Shown: in pieces, positions 1 to 10,090 of the stretch | How the letters are laid out: each line of letters begins with the position of its first letter | Position numbering within the stretch: position 1 is the stretch's first letter | Assembly: GCA_007120695.1 (NCBI GenBank) | Contig: SKND01000199.1 | Location: 1 to 55,072, forward strand | Direction of reading: 5' to 3' | Source of the DNA: Bacteroidales bacterium | GTDB taxonomy: Bacteria; Bacteroidota; Bacteroidia; Bacteroidales; PUMT01 | DNA length: 55,072 nucleotides | Made by a program: the position numbers and the translations under genes | Notes under the pieces: generated by a model | Told to the model about the DNA's origin: nothing | The model's input: the letters and a program-made list of their open reading frames with translations, nothing else | The model's database searches: none

Positions 1-1458
1 AAGTCAGCAGAGGTATATGATCACAGGGAAAAGGTTGAGATGGAGTTTGAGCTGACCGATAATAATGGCAATCCGCTGAAGGGGGACTTCTCGGTGTCGG
101 TAACCGACAGCTACGTGGTGCCCTCCCATCATCACCGGCACAACATCGAGACATGGCTTCTGCTCAGCTCAGATATTCCCGGAACAATAGAGAACCCGGG
201 GTACTTCTTTGATCCGGGCAACGCCGGCAGGCACCAGCTTCTTGACCTGCTGATGACAACCAACGGCTGGCGGCGCTTCAGGTGGGATGACCTTATCGCC
301 GGGCGCTATGCCTATTTAAAGTATCCGGCGGGAACAGGCCATATTATTGACGGAAGGGTTTCCCTGATAAACCAGCATGATGTCCCGGTAAGGGCAAAGG
401 TCATGCTCTCTGCACTGGGCGATGAGTTCTTTGCCTCGAGCCAGGTGACAGGTGATGACGGCAGGTTCCTGTTTGACAGCATTGAGCTCTATGACACCAC
501 CGTTCTTGTGCTGCAGGGAAGCTTTTACCGTGAGCGCAGGGCACAGCGCAGAGAGAGGCGGGGCGTGGATGACACTTTCACTCCCGGGAGCGAAAACTGG
601 GTTGCCCTTCATATTGAAGAGCCGGAAATTGTCCAGCACGAAGTTGACATTGCAGCGGCAACCGCGGCAGAGGAGGTACTGAGGGCCTATATTGAGGATT
701 CGATGAAGGATCCCCTCCTTTCACACCTTGAAGATATATGGCACCTTGAGATAGAGGAGGTAGAGATAAGAAGGCGCAGGCCAAGGGTGCGCACCACCTT
801 TGACAGGGCCATTCACGGTACCCCATTCAGGATGATGGACAGAATAATTCCGGATGAATACCCTTTTACCCACACCTATCACAATCCATGGGAACTAATG
901 AGGGCTTTACGTCCTGCTATTTTCACCGATACGGGCCCACGCTCATCAGGACCACCGACTTCATTGTTTAATCCCAAGGGCATAGGGATATTTTTAAATG
1001 GTATGAAAATCGACCACCCAGAAATAATAACAACCCTGCCTATTGAGACAATATCATTTATCGATATTCTCAGGGAACCACAAACTCTGATCTATGGAAG
1101 AGGACTATATATGGTAGTTGCTGTTTTTACTAAAACCATAGAAGACTACCGTGATGCAGATACAAGTCCCCCCGGACTTTTAAGCTTTGAGTTCCCGGGC
1201 TATTACCGGGCCAGGGAGTTTTACTCGCCAATGTACGACAGACCGGGGCCGCACCATGGCCAACCGGACTACCGCACCACCCTTTTCTGGGAGCCTGAAG
1301 TCAAACCCGGAGAAGACGGCAGGGCAAAGGTCTCTTTCTTTACATCAGACAAGGCATCGGTATACCGCATCATTATCGAGGGCATGACGCAAACAGGTAT
1401 TCCGGTTATAAAAATAAAAGAGTTGTGGGTGCAGGCTGCCAAAACATCTGAATCTTGA
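1..1458 (+). CDS. C-terminal part of a large secreted/outer-membrane protein (MG2/carboxypeptidase-regulatory-like plus TonB-plug-like region), 5' truncated by window edge
   Basis: Frame 1 is open from base 1 (KSAEVYDHREKVEMEFELTDNNGNPLKGDFSVSVTD...) through the listed ORF at 40; the MG2-like motif 'TDNNGNPLKGDFSVSVTD' suggests a start upstream of the window. Confidence 0.65.
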   Translation, partial: KSAEVYDHREKVEMEFELTDNNGNPLKGDFSVSVTDSYVVPSHHHRHNIETWLLLSSDIPGTIENPGYFFDPGNAGRHQLLDLLMTTNGWRRFRWDDLIAGRYAYLKYPAGTGHIIDGRVSLINQHDVPVRAKVMLSALGDEFFASSQVTGDDGRFLFDSIELYDTTVLVLQGSFYRERRAQRRERRGVDDTFTPGSENWVALHIEEPEIVQHEVDIAAATAAEEVLRAYIEDSMKDPLLSHLEDIWHLEIEEVEIRRRRPRVRTTFDRAIHGTPFRMMDRIIPDEYPFTHTYHNPWELMRALRPAIFTDTGPRSSGPPTSLFNPKGIGIFLNGMKIDHPEIITTLPIETISFIDILREPQTLIYGRGLYMVVAVFTKTIEDYRDADTSPPGLLSFEFPGYYRAREFYSPMYDRPGPHHGQPDYRTTLFWEPEVKPGEDGRAKVSFFTSDKASVYRIIIEGMTQTGIPVIKIKELWVQAAKTSES

Positions 1459-1699
1459 TATTCAACTTTTTGTCATAGATAAGATGGGACATCAAAACCT
1501 GGAATATATTACCCTGATTTTATGCGGCAGGTGCTGGTATTTCAATTCCGGTTTTCAATATTTCAAAGACAACATGATTTGATATTACAAAATCATCTTC
1601 GCTGGATGGGTGGGGCTCAATTAAAAGATCCTCATCTGTAAACATTTTCCTTACGACATAAAATTATTGGATTCTGTGACGGCGTGTTTCAGTTTATGT

Positions 1700-3067
1700 T
1701 TAATTAATGCGGAATGCCCTGTACCAGAAAATTCCGTCGGGATCGGACCCGACGAAAAACTCGGTTTTATTTCCGTTTCCGTCAATATCGTCAAAAATTA
1801 TCTGATCATCGGGCTTGAGGAACGGGTCACTCGCCTTCAATACATACCGCTTTAGTGATTCATTATAGGCATAAATTCTTATGGTATTTCCGGATCTCTC
1901 TCCCGAAACTATTTCCGACCTTCCGTTTTTGTTGATGTCAAATGCGTAAGTCCCCCACCAGTTATGTTGGTTCTCAATGACAGTCCTTTGCCATTCATTG
2001 CTATGGTCATATATGTAAAGCCCGGTATGTTCCGAGTCGTGACAGGCTCCTGCAACCAGATCCCTTTCGTCTCCGTTACCTGTAAGGTCACCTGACGAAA
2101 CCTGTAATACGGGAAATGATTTATCGACGGCCTCTTTAATCCAATTATCCCTGGGGTTGGCTGGTTGTTTTAAAATATAGATACCCCCGTTTACCGCTCC
2201 CGGGTTTCTCCCCCTGATCTCTCTTACGCTCACTGCGATATCTCCGGTGCCGTGGCCGCCCCAGTCCCTGGGTGAGTTGTAATCAATCCACCATGCTCCT
2301 TCGATCTGCAGTATCTCATGTTTTTCCCAGTTGTCCGGATCCAGAAGATTTTCGCCCTTGTTTTCCATCCAGTAAAAACCTCCGTCTCCCTGGCTTGATC
2401 CTTCGTAGGCATAGATAAAATCAGGATTACCATTTCCGGTTATATCCATAATTATCCCCTGCTGCACAAAACTTGCATCCGGATCAAGAGTCAATGTCAG
2501 CCACTCACCCTTTGGATCATCAGTTGCCTGTTGGGCAATATCCACCCTGTTCCCTCTCTGATCAAGTATAATAATCTCTATTTGCCCGTTACCATTGAAA
2601 TCCCCTGCAATTGTACCCTCTACTTCCCGGTAACCTTTTGCGATCAAATGCTTTTGCCATCTACCACCGGAGAGTTTTTCATACCAGTATACTTCACCGC
2701 CGTTCCCTGTTCCTACAATAAGGTTATTGGTTCCGTCTCCATTGATATCTGCAAGGGACTGCCCGTCCCCTTCAGTTATGCCGGTGTCAATGATATGCTT
2801 TTCAAGGGTGAAGATGCCGTTAAGTTCACTAGCAAGAAAAGATTCTGATTCAGAAGAGTCCTGCAAAGATCTTAATGGTACTGTGTAGTTACAAGTTGGA
2901 TAGTGATGAACCGTATTATCGGCTTGTCGATATGAACCAATAGTTACAGGTTGATGAAAATCTAAAGAAATAAACAAAACTGCCACCAGTATGAATCGGG
3001 ATATTTTGGATTTAGTATTCAATCTATTAATTGATAAATTCATAACATCGTTTACACTAACAAACAA
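1700..3067 (-). CDS. FG-GAP/VCBS repeat-containing secreted protein
   Basis: 455 aa; N-terminal hydrophobic segment; repeated D-x-(N/T)-G-(D/N)-G motifs (DINGDGTNNLIVG, DFNGNGQIEIII, DITGNGNPDFIY, DINKNGRSEIVSG, DIDGNGNKTEFFVG). Confidence 0.85.
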   Translation of the reverse strand: MFVSVNDVMNLSINRLNTKSKISRFILVAVLFISLDFHQPVTIGSYRQADNTVHHYPTCNYTVPLRSLQDSSESESFLASELNGIFTLEKHIIDTGITEGDGQSLADINGDGTNNLIVGTGNGGEVYWYEKLSGGRWQKHLIAKGYREVEGTIAGDFNGNGQIEIIILDQRGNRVDIAQQATDDPKGEWLTLTLDPDASFVQQGIIMDITGNGNPDFIYAYEGSSQGDGGFYWMENKGENLLDPDNWEKHEILQIEGAWWIDYNSPRDWGGHGTGDIAVSVREIRGRNPGAVNGGIYILKQPANPRDNWIKEAVDKSFPVLQVSSGDLTGNGDERDLVAGACHDSEHTGLYIYDHSNEWQRTVIENQHNWWGTYAFDINKNGRSEIVSGERSGNTIRIYAYNESLKRYVLKASDPFLKPDDQIIFDDIDGNGNKTEFFVGSDPDGIFWYRAFRIN

Positions 3068-3082
3068 AGCTATTATATAATA

Positions 3083-3211
3083 ATGATTAAAACAACTTCT
3101 TCTTATTGGATTGCAGCAAAGAAACGCAAATTCAACCTACGGAAGTACATGGGCAAAGTTCAATTTCAGCCTGTGAATCCATTGCAATATCAGAAAAAAA
3201 ATCAGGGATGA
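3083..3211 (+). pseudogene. possible antitoxin remnant of a type II toxin-antitoxin pair
   Basis: 42-aa ORF MIKTTSSYWIAAKKRKFNLRKYMGKVQFQPVNPLQYQKKNQG; shifting by one base within the A8 run gives ...QYQKKIRDECE, resembling short Bacteroidota antitoxins that end 'NPLEIQKKLRDEW'; its TGA overlaps the ATG of the next ORF (ATGA). Confidence 0.4.
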
Positions 3212-3303
3212 GTGTGAATAATCTTTTAGTCGATACGAATACCCTTATCATACCGCTAATAATTTACAATGAATTACTTGACTATGGCTTCTTAATGTGC
3301 TAA
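3208..3303 (+). pseudogene. possible PIN-domain toxin N-terminal fragment
   Basis: MSVNNLLVDTNTLIIPLI...; the 'LLVDTNxLI' start is typical of PIN/VapC toxins, but the ORF ends after 31 aa. Confidence 0.4.
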
Positions 3304-3560
3304 ATTGCCTTAATATTAAGTATTCCAATTTACACGAAATCAGGAGAAGATCTGTTATCTTCCTGATAGACTACTGAGGCCTCCAGGCCTTCTCACCCTG
3401 CAACCTGCAAAGGACAGGTTTTAGTTATAGTTGCTATCCAAAGCTGAAAATAGGCTCTCGTATTCTCAGGTTATTGTTCCTCTTTTAACTGCTTTAAGCT
3501 GATGTAAAATTCAGGATTATGAGTATACTGAAGGTATATGATATCCAGTAATTAATAAAG

Positions 3561-4203
3561 TTGGTTATGGGACGAAATTATGATATTTACAACTGCCACA
3601 TCCATACTTTTCAAAAGGAAGATGTGCCTGTGGGGTTTTTACCCTTTGGTCTGGTCAAAGTTATCTCAACAAAAGTCGGTTTTGGCACATTGCGGGCCCC
3701 AGTCACCAACGCACTATCGCGCATCGAAGAAGAGAATACGAAAAATGCTGGATGATGCCAACATCTCATATGACAAGAAAATGAATGAAAAGGAGCTTTG
3801 CGCCCAGTTTGGCCATCCACAGCATTATATTCCAATTTTAAATAAATATCCCGGTATGAATGTCTGTTTTGGACATTGGGGTTCGGAAATTTCCTGGAAA
3901 GAATATATTGAGAATCCCCAGAATAAGAGCAACTGGTTTTACATAATCAAAGAGATGTTACGAAATCACCCTAATCTCTATACAGATATTTCATTTACAT
4001 TGAATGATCAGGAGTTCTTTTCGGTATTAAAGGTATATCTGAGCGATCCTAAAATCCTCGGAAAAGTATTATTTGGATCAGATTATTACATGGTTGAAAC
4101 AAAATCGACTGAGAAGAAATTTGGATTTGACCTCAGAGCATATCTTGGTGAAGATTTTTACAAAACAATTGCAAATCAAAATCCGGTAAAATATTTAAAC
4201 TGA
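3561..4203 (+). pseudogene. amidohydrolase-family gene with internal deletion and frameshift
   Basis: N-terminal metal motif (YNCHIHTFQKEDVPVGFLPFGLVKVIST) in frame 3 and C-terminal half (LAHCGPQSPTHYRASKKRI...NVCFGHWGSEISW...LYTDISFTLND...KVLFGSDYYMVE...NQNPVKYLN) in frame 1; central region absent. Confidence 0.65.
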
Positions 4204-4300
4204 GATCATTCATAGGTGCATTGTATCTTTTACAGCAAAATGTAAGACTATATCTATGAACGGGTGTTCTATGTGACCTTGGATTTTAAAATATGAAGAT

Positions 4301-7300
4301 ATGAAACCTAAAAATCTCTTCAGTGCCAGGATAGTTCCGTTTCTGATTATAATTCTGGCTACAGTACTGCTATATTCCTTCTATTTTCTCTATTATATCC
4401 CAAAGCAGGAATCACAGGTCGAACAGCGTGCTTTCCGTATTATGAAGGAATTTGCCAAAAACATGCATGATAAACTTGACTATTATGATGCCCACTTTAA
4501 GAATTACAGCTTTTTCTATGCGATTGAACATCTTGTGGATGATGAAACTCCTCAACTTGAGGATTCTGTTAAACTTGAAATCAAGAAAAAAATAGCAGAC
4601 AATAAACAGGCAAAGAAATTAATTGAAAACCTCAACAAATCTATTAATACAGATATAGTTACAGTTACAAAAAATGACAAAGAAAGGAAACTTGAAGTAC
4701 ATGAAGAGATTTCTCAATTCAGGTTTATATCCAACATCGACTCGGTAAGTTATGATAAAGGGTTAAAAGAACTGAAGCTTAGTAAAGACACAATAGCCAT
4801 TATACTCAAATCCCTGAAAGTTGACACAATCAGAATTGCGAGTTCCAGGCAAATGCATGTAGTTGACTATGTTAAAATTCCGATTACTATGAAAAACCTG
4901 GGCGTTGACTCAGCAAAAATTGCAGATGCTCTGAAAAGCTTATTCGTTGACTCAGCAAAAATTGCAGATGCTCCGCAAAGCTTAGACGCTGATTCAGTCA
5001 AAACCACGAACAATCCAGATAACACTGAAACCAAATATTCCTCAGCTGTCCATTATGTTCCGATGACAACCTTCATGGAACATCTGAAATTTGATAAGTT
5101 GCTTAATAATATTGTTTTATTTTGTGACACGTCCATTATCTACAATAGCAGTCCCGAGGTTATTCAGGACATTACAAATCCCGGAATGCTAGCAGACACC
5201 GTCAAGAAAATGCAGGGAGGATTGATCCAGAAGATCAATATCCGTGGTGAAACTAACCATGTAATGGTCCTCCCAATTGATTTTCTAGGCAACCGGCTTT
5301 ACCTTGCAGGCTTCATTACAGAAACTGGTTTCCGGCAAAAAACACGGCATATCAACAGCCAGTTCCTCATCATCCTGGGAGGGATTTTTTTACTGTTGTT
5401 ATTCAGCATGCCCATCCTGAAAATTTTTCTCATCAGCAGAAATGAGCCACTGCATTCGCGCGACTGCACAGCAGGTACCTTTTCTTTGATTATTGTTGCG
5501 GGGTTCTCAATACTGATCGTTGTGAGTGTAATGAAGCATTATGTTGTTGACAAGCACTACCTTCAGGAAAGGATTGAGAATATTTCAAACACATTATACA
5601 ATAATGTTATATGTGATTTTAATTTAATAAAAGACCTGTACCAGGGTATAATTGAGCATGAAAATACTTCGAAAGATTCAATTGAACCTCTAGACACCCT
5701 TATAAAGACTGTTAATGCTGCATTTACTGGCAGCAATAATAATTTCCGGGATATTCCGGTAGATTACCAAAAGAAGGGGTTGCCATTGAATGAGATTTTC
5801 CTGATTGACTCAATCGGAGAAATAAGTAAGGCTGTTACCAGCACCGGTTTGTCCGGCCTGGTACCGTCCAATCTGGAGAAAAGACGATATTACAGTTATC
5901 TCAAGGACAACAGCGGCAAAAGCTGGACATACAAAAATAGTTATGACACAATCCAGAAATATTATATCGAATCCCTGAAGTCTTACAATTCAGGAAAAAA
6001 GGAAGTAGCCTTCTCGTTCAGATTATCAGAAAAGGCCTCCAAAAATTTTGGAACAAAAATACTAGCTATTACATCGCCACTTCCATCGCTTTACTCACAA
6101 ATATTGCCAGAGGATATGATTTTTATGATCATCAACGATAATGGCGATGTGCTTTTCCACTCCAACAAATCAAAAAACCTGCACGAGAATTTTCTTGCCG
6201 AATGTAGTGAAAATAAGTACCTGGAGGGGCTGTTGAAACACAGGGTAACAGATATCACACGTATTGTATATAACGAAAAACAATGGCTTGCAAGGGTTTA
6301 TCCTATAGAGGATGCACCTCTGTTCCATATCACCCTGATCGATCTTCAACACACGTATAACAAAAACGCACGCATTCTAATTTACACCTTTTATTTTATG
6401 CTTGCAACCTTTATCCTGATCCTGATCGGAACAGGTATTATACAATTGAGTAACCCGGACATAAGCAAATCCTTATCAAAACAATGGCTTTTCTACTGGT
6501 TGCAGTTCAGCGAAGAAAACAGGGAGTCCTATCTTCAACTGCTTGTTATACAGACAGCTATACTCCTTTGCCAGATAGCAGGCATTCTTATCAGTGATAA
6601 ACCGGTGACGATGTTTATTTACCAAATGTTTTTTATCGTCATTTCTGTTTATTTTGCAATGTCCATCCTTAAGTATGATCAAAACGGAAAGGCAGAAAAA
6701 AGGTCCACGACTCCTGCCCTGCCTCAGATTATTCTTATTCTGATCATGCTTATATTGACAGGAGTATTAATATATCTTAATCAAAAACCAATTCTAGCGC
6801 TGCCGTTTGCATTATTAATAGTTTTGGTATTACTAACTGGAAGATTGAAAAGGATTGATAAGACTCTTTCTCAAGGCTATTCCACAAAAACCATATTTCA
6901 TATTTATGTGTTTACCTGGCTGATTTGTATCTCAGCCATACCGGCTCTTCAGTATTATCAATCAGCGAAGGAGCAGGAAGAAGATTTGTGGAAGCGACAC
7001 AAACTGGAGTACATAGCAATGAAGAACCTGAACATGGTGCATGAATACAAAGAAGGGATGGAGAATGAGAAATGGTACAAACGAATTACAGGGGATACAC
7101 TGGATTACCTTAAAATCTCTTACAAAACAGATAAAGAAAACTGCAAACTTAGAACGTATAAGGGAGAAGCATGTGAACTATCTCCTGCCGACAGATTCTA
7201 TTCAAGGTTACCTGATCCTTTAACAAAAGGTAATCACCTGACCGGACTACTCAACAACAGAAGCACACATACGGAATGGTGGAGAAAATCCGGTAATGAC

Positions 7301-8536
7301 TCAATAATCTGCCTGAGGGTGAATGATAATAAGCTTATATATTCAAAACCAGGTTACGAAAAATATATTTCGGTAGAGCAAACCAGAAGCATCAAATTGG
7401 GAGCCGGCAAATGGTTCTTATACTTTACTGTACCCATATTGCTTGTCATTGCATTGCTTTGGTACCTGTTCCGGTACGTATCACGATTTGTTTTAAGAAC
7501 CGTTACGGTGGACTGGAAGGAACCAGCGGTGCCAGGCTGGGAAAATGTCATCGGCAACGACAACATAAAACAGATTTTACTTTGTAGTTTAACCGGAGAG
7601 CAATATCTCGAAGAAACACGTAACCATATAAAAGAGAAATCAAGGTCAGTTAAGAACCATAAAAAACCGGAGCTTCTCGTCGCGGGCATTAAGGAGATCA
7701 TTGAAGAAATGAAAAAGCCCGGTTATCAATATGTTGATATCATTTGGATTAAAGGTATTGGCAAATTAATTAAAGACCCGGAAGCTTTCGTGAATCAGCT
7801 TCCTGATCTGTATCAATTGACCAGTGACAACAAGGCAAAGATGATAATAGAAATTCCGTTCGGCCTCGATTATTTGAGAGAATATTATGAGAGCCTCCTG
7901 AAAGAAAGTACCTTGGAAAAAGGAGAAAAAGCACTGATTGAATCAACAATTTGCAAAATAGATGAGTTATTCAGTAGCTTTTACATCTATACTGGTAAAT
8001 TTATTCCGGAAGAGACTGATGCTGTATCGTCTTCAACGGATAGTAACCAAACCGGAAATACCCGGGAAGATGATGAAAGGCAACAAGCAAGTTATTATGC
8101 CTTCAAATCAAGGTACAGGCACATATGGAATAACCTGACCAGCCTGGAAAAGCTGACTCTAACAGATTTGTCGGCTGATGGTATGATAAATTTTAAAAAC
8201 AAGCACTCGATTGATCAGTTAAGAATAAAAGGATTAATCGAACTTACACCCGACCCTGCTATTACCTGTAATAATTTTCAGCGTTTCCTGACAAACGATA
8301 TTGATCGGGAAGAAACTAAAAAAATACAGGATAACCTGGGTAAGCAGGGTAAGTGGCATAATAACCGTTATCTTATCCTGCTGGCAATTATTCCTTTAAT
8401 TATCTTCATTTTTATTTCCCAGGGCACTTCTATTGACAGGGTTTTTGCTATTAGCACAGGCGGATTGGCGGTGTTGGCCGGAATAATGAGGTTGTTCGAC
8501 ACCAACATTTTCAGCCAATTTCCCGGTACAGATTAG
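4301..8536 (+). CDS. large multi-pass membrane protein of unknown function, possible sensor with extracytoplasmic domains and a C-terminal degenerate NTPase/winged-helix-like region
   Basis: Uninterrupted 1411-aa ORF; TM segments near the N-terminus, in the middle and at the C-terminus; no histidine kinase or Walker A motif seen. Confidence 0.85.
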   Translation: MKPKNLFSARIVPFLIIILATVLLYSFYFLYYIPKQESQVEQRAFRIMKEFAKNMHDKLDYYDAHFKNYSFFYAIEHLVDDETPQLEDSVKLEIKKKIADNKQAKKLIENLNKSINTDIVTVTKNDKERKLEVHEEISQFRFISNIDSVSYDKGLKELKLSKDTIAIILKSLKVDTIRIASSRQMHVVDYVKIPITMKNLGVDSAKIADALKSLFVDSAKIADAPQSLDADSVKTTNNPDNTETKYSSAVHYVPMTTFMEHLKFDKLLNNIVLFCDTSIIYNSSPEVIQDITNPGMLADTVKKMQGGLIQKINIRGETNHVMVLPIDFLGNRLYLAGFITETGFRQKTRHINSQFLIILGGIFLLLLFSMPILKIFLISRNEPLHSRDCTAGTFSLIIVAGFSILIVVSVMKHYVVDKHYLQERIENISNTLYNNVICDFNLIKDLYQGIIEHENTSKDSIEPLDTLIKTVNAAFTGSNNNFRDIPVDYQKKGLPLNEIFLIDSIGEISKAVTSTGLSGLVPSNLEKRRYYSYLKDNSGKSWTYKNSYDTIQKYYIESLKSYNSGKKEVAFSFRLSEKASKNFGTKILAITSPLPSLYSQILPEDMIFMIINDNGDVLFHSNKSKNLHENFLAECSENKYLEGLLKHRVTDITRIVYNEKQWLARVYPIEDAPLFHITLIDLQHTYNKNARILIYTFYFMLATFILILIGTGIIQLSNPDISKSLSKQWLFYWLQFSEENRESYLQLLVIQTAILLCQIAGILISDKPVTMFIYQMFFIVISVYFAMSILKYDQNGKAEKRSTTPALPQIILILIMLILTGVLIYLNQKPILALPFALLIVLVLLTGRLKRIDKTLSQGYSTKTIFHIYVFTWLICISAIPALQYYQSAKEQEEDLWKRHKLEYIAMKNLNMVHEYKEGMENEKWYKRITGDTLDYLKISYKTDKENCKLRTYKGEACELSPADRFYSRLPDPLTKGNHLTGLLNNRSTHTEWWRKSGNDSIICLRVNDNKLIYSKPGYEKYISVEQTRSIKLGAGKWFLYFTVPILLVIALLWYLFRYVSRFVLRTVTVDWKEPAVPGWENVIGNDNIKQILLCSLTGEQYLEETRNHIKEKSRSVKNHKKPELLVAGIKEIIEEMKKPGYQYVDIIWIKGIGKLIKDPEAFVNQLPDLYQLTSDNKAKMIIEIPFGLDYLREYYESLLKESTLEKGEKALIESTICKIDELFSSFYIYTGKFIPEETDAVSSSTDSNQTGNTREDDERQQASYYAFKSRYRHIWNNLTSLEKLTLTDLSADGMINFKNKHSIDQLRIKGLIELTPDPAITCNNFQRFLTNDIDREETKKIQDNLGKQGKWHNNRYLILLAIIPLIIFIFISQGTSIDRVFAISTGGLAVLAGIMRLFDTNIFSQFPGTD
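4904..5005 (+). repeat. 42-bp in-frame tandem repeat (14 aa, VDSAKIADALKSLF / VDSAKIADAPQSLD / ADSVKTT...)
   Basis: Copies begin at 4904, 4946 and (degenerate) 4988; the first two share 'gttgactcagcaaaaattgcagatgct'. Confidence 0.85.
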
Positions 8537-8894
8537 TTTTCTGTATGTTCCTGCATTGGTAATGTCCATCCCACCTCATAAAAGATACACTTCTTTCCAA
8601 CTCCTCGTATTCGTTAGAAAAGCAGGTCCGCCAGATCTCTTTATGTCTGATAATATGTAAGGATTAGACCATTTCTCCGACAAATCAGTTTTAAGCGCAA
8701 TTAGTACATGTAAATAATCTTGTGAAGACTCATTCATCGGAATATAAATTATTGCTTATGAATCTCACATGTGTTATTATGATCTTTTAGCAATACAAGT
8801 CAGATGTGACATTCATCCATTTGAAACACTGAACACGAATTACATGCTAAACATAATTAATTGAATATTAACTTGATTAACCTGATTTGTACGG

Positions 8895-9986
8895 ATGAAA
8901 AAGCAGGATATATTTTTGATGACGGTGCTGTATATGATAATGTTTATTTTCATATCGTGCAGTGAAGTTGACAGGCCTTTCTTAGCTGATAATGTTAACG
9001 GACAGCGGGACAATTCCGATAATGGTGAGTGGCTTGTTCCGGATGATGAGGTGTTTGATGGAGGCCCCGGAAAAGATGGTATTCCCGCAATTAGCAATCC
9101 CGAGTTTACGGGACCAGGAGAGGCTCAATATCTTACCGATAATGATCTTGTACTCGGATTGGTTAAGGATGGCGTAGTACGCGCTTATCCTCATAATATT
9201 CTGGATCGGCACGAGATAGTAAATGACTCATTTGATGACCTGGTAATTGCAGTAATTTATTGCCCGCTGACCGGAACAGGTACAGGTTGGAACCGAAGAG
9301 TAATGGGGAGCATCACTACATTTGGAGTGTCAGGACTTCTGTATAATTCAAATGTTATACCTTACGACCGGGAGACTGACAGCAACTGGTCACAAATTTT
9401 GCTCAAGGCAGTAAACGGGCCACTTAAGGGCACAAAAGCGGAGACCTTTAATCTTTTCGAGACAAGCTGGACCACGTGGAAAAGCATGTACCCCGAAACC
9501 CTTGTTCTATCGGAAAATACCGGCTACAAAAGGAATTACAAACTATCCCCATATGGCGATTATAAAACAAATAGCGCAATCTTGTTTCCGGTCAATAATT
9601 ACGATGACAGGTTGTACGGAAAAGAAAGAGTGCTTGGCGTGTTAGTGGATGATAAAGCAAAAGCCTACAGCTTCGAAAAATTTGGTACGTCAATATCATT
9701 GGTCCATGATACCCACAATGGTAAAGATCTGGTTATTGCCGGAAGCCAGGAGAAAAACTTCATTGTTGCATTCAGACGGGATGCCAGGAGTGGCCGGACA
9801 CTTCAGTTTAATGCTGTCGAAAACAGCTTGCCGGTCATTATGCAGGATAATGAAGGCACATTATATGATGTATTCGGACAGGCAGTTGAAGGACCGGGTA
9901 AGGGGCTTCATCTGCGTACCGTTACTCAGTTTATGGGTTATTGGTTTGCCTGGGCCGCCTTTTATCCTGAAATAGAGATATATTGA
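8895..9986 (+). CDS. DUF3179 domain-containing lipoprotein
   Basis: 363 aa; lipobox-like FISCSEV; DUF3179 signatures 'DGIPAISNPEF', 'VLGLVKDGVVRAYPHNILDRHEIVND', 'YCPLTGTG'. Confidence 0.85.
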   Translation: MKKQDIFLMTVLYMIMFIFISCSEVDRPFLADNVNGQRDNSDNGEWLVPDDEVFDGGPGKDGIPAISNPEFTGPGEAQYLTDNDLVLGLVKDGVVRAYPHNILDRHEIVNDSFDDLVIAVIYCPLTGTGTGWNRRVMGSITTFGVSGLLYNSNVIPYDRETDSNWSQILLKAVNGPLKGTKAETFNLFETSWTTWKSMYPETLVLSENTGYKRNYKLSPYGDYKTNSAILFPVNNYDDRLYGKERVLGVLVDDKAKAYSFEKFGTSISLVHDTHNGKDLVIAGSQEKNFIVAFRRDARSGRTLQFNAVENSLPVIMQDNEGTLYDVFGQAVEGPGKGLHLRTVTQFMGYWFAWAAFYPEIEIY

Positions 9987-10090
9987 TTTCCTACTTTACC
10001 GGCATATTAAGACCGTTTGCCGATTTTTTTTTGCGGTTGGGGTACAGATGGCATACATTTGTCATGTATTAATTAAAAACTCAATTCAAA

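Noticed and set aside
1520-1645. 41-aa minus-strand ORF MFTDEDLLIEPHPSSEDDFVISNHVVFEILKTGIEIPAPAA
   Set aside because: Plausible composition, but no start context, partner or family; too short to support alone.
3361-3400. AGGCCT-containing short inverted repeat as an IS end or terminator
   Set aside because: Arms too short and no matching partner repeat or target-site duplication seen.
8560-8690. Minus-strand reading 'YILSDIKRSGGPAFLTNTRSWKEVYLL*GGMDI' suggesting a pseudogene fragment
   Set aside because: Looks protein-like but is interrupted and I cannot assign a family; a blastx hit would be needed to call it.
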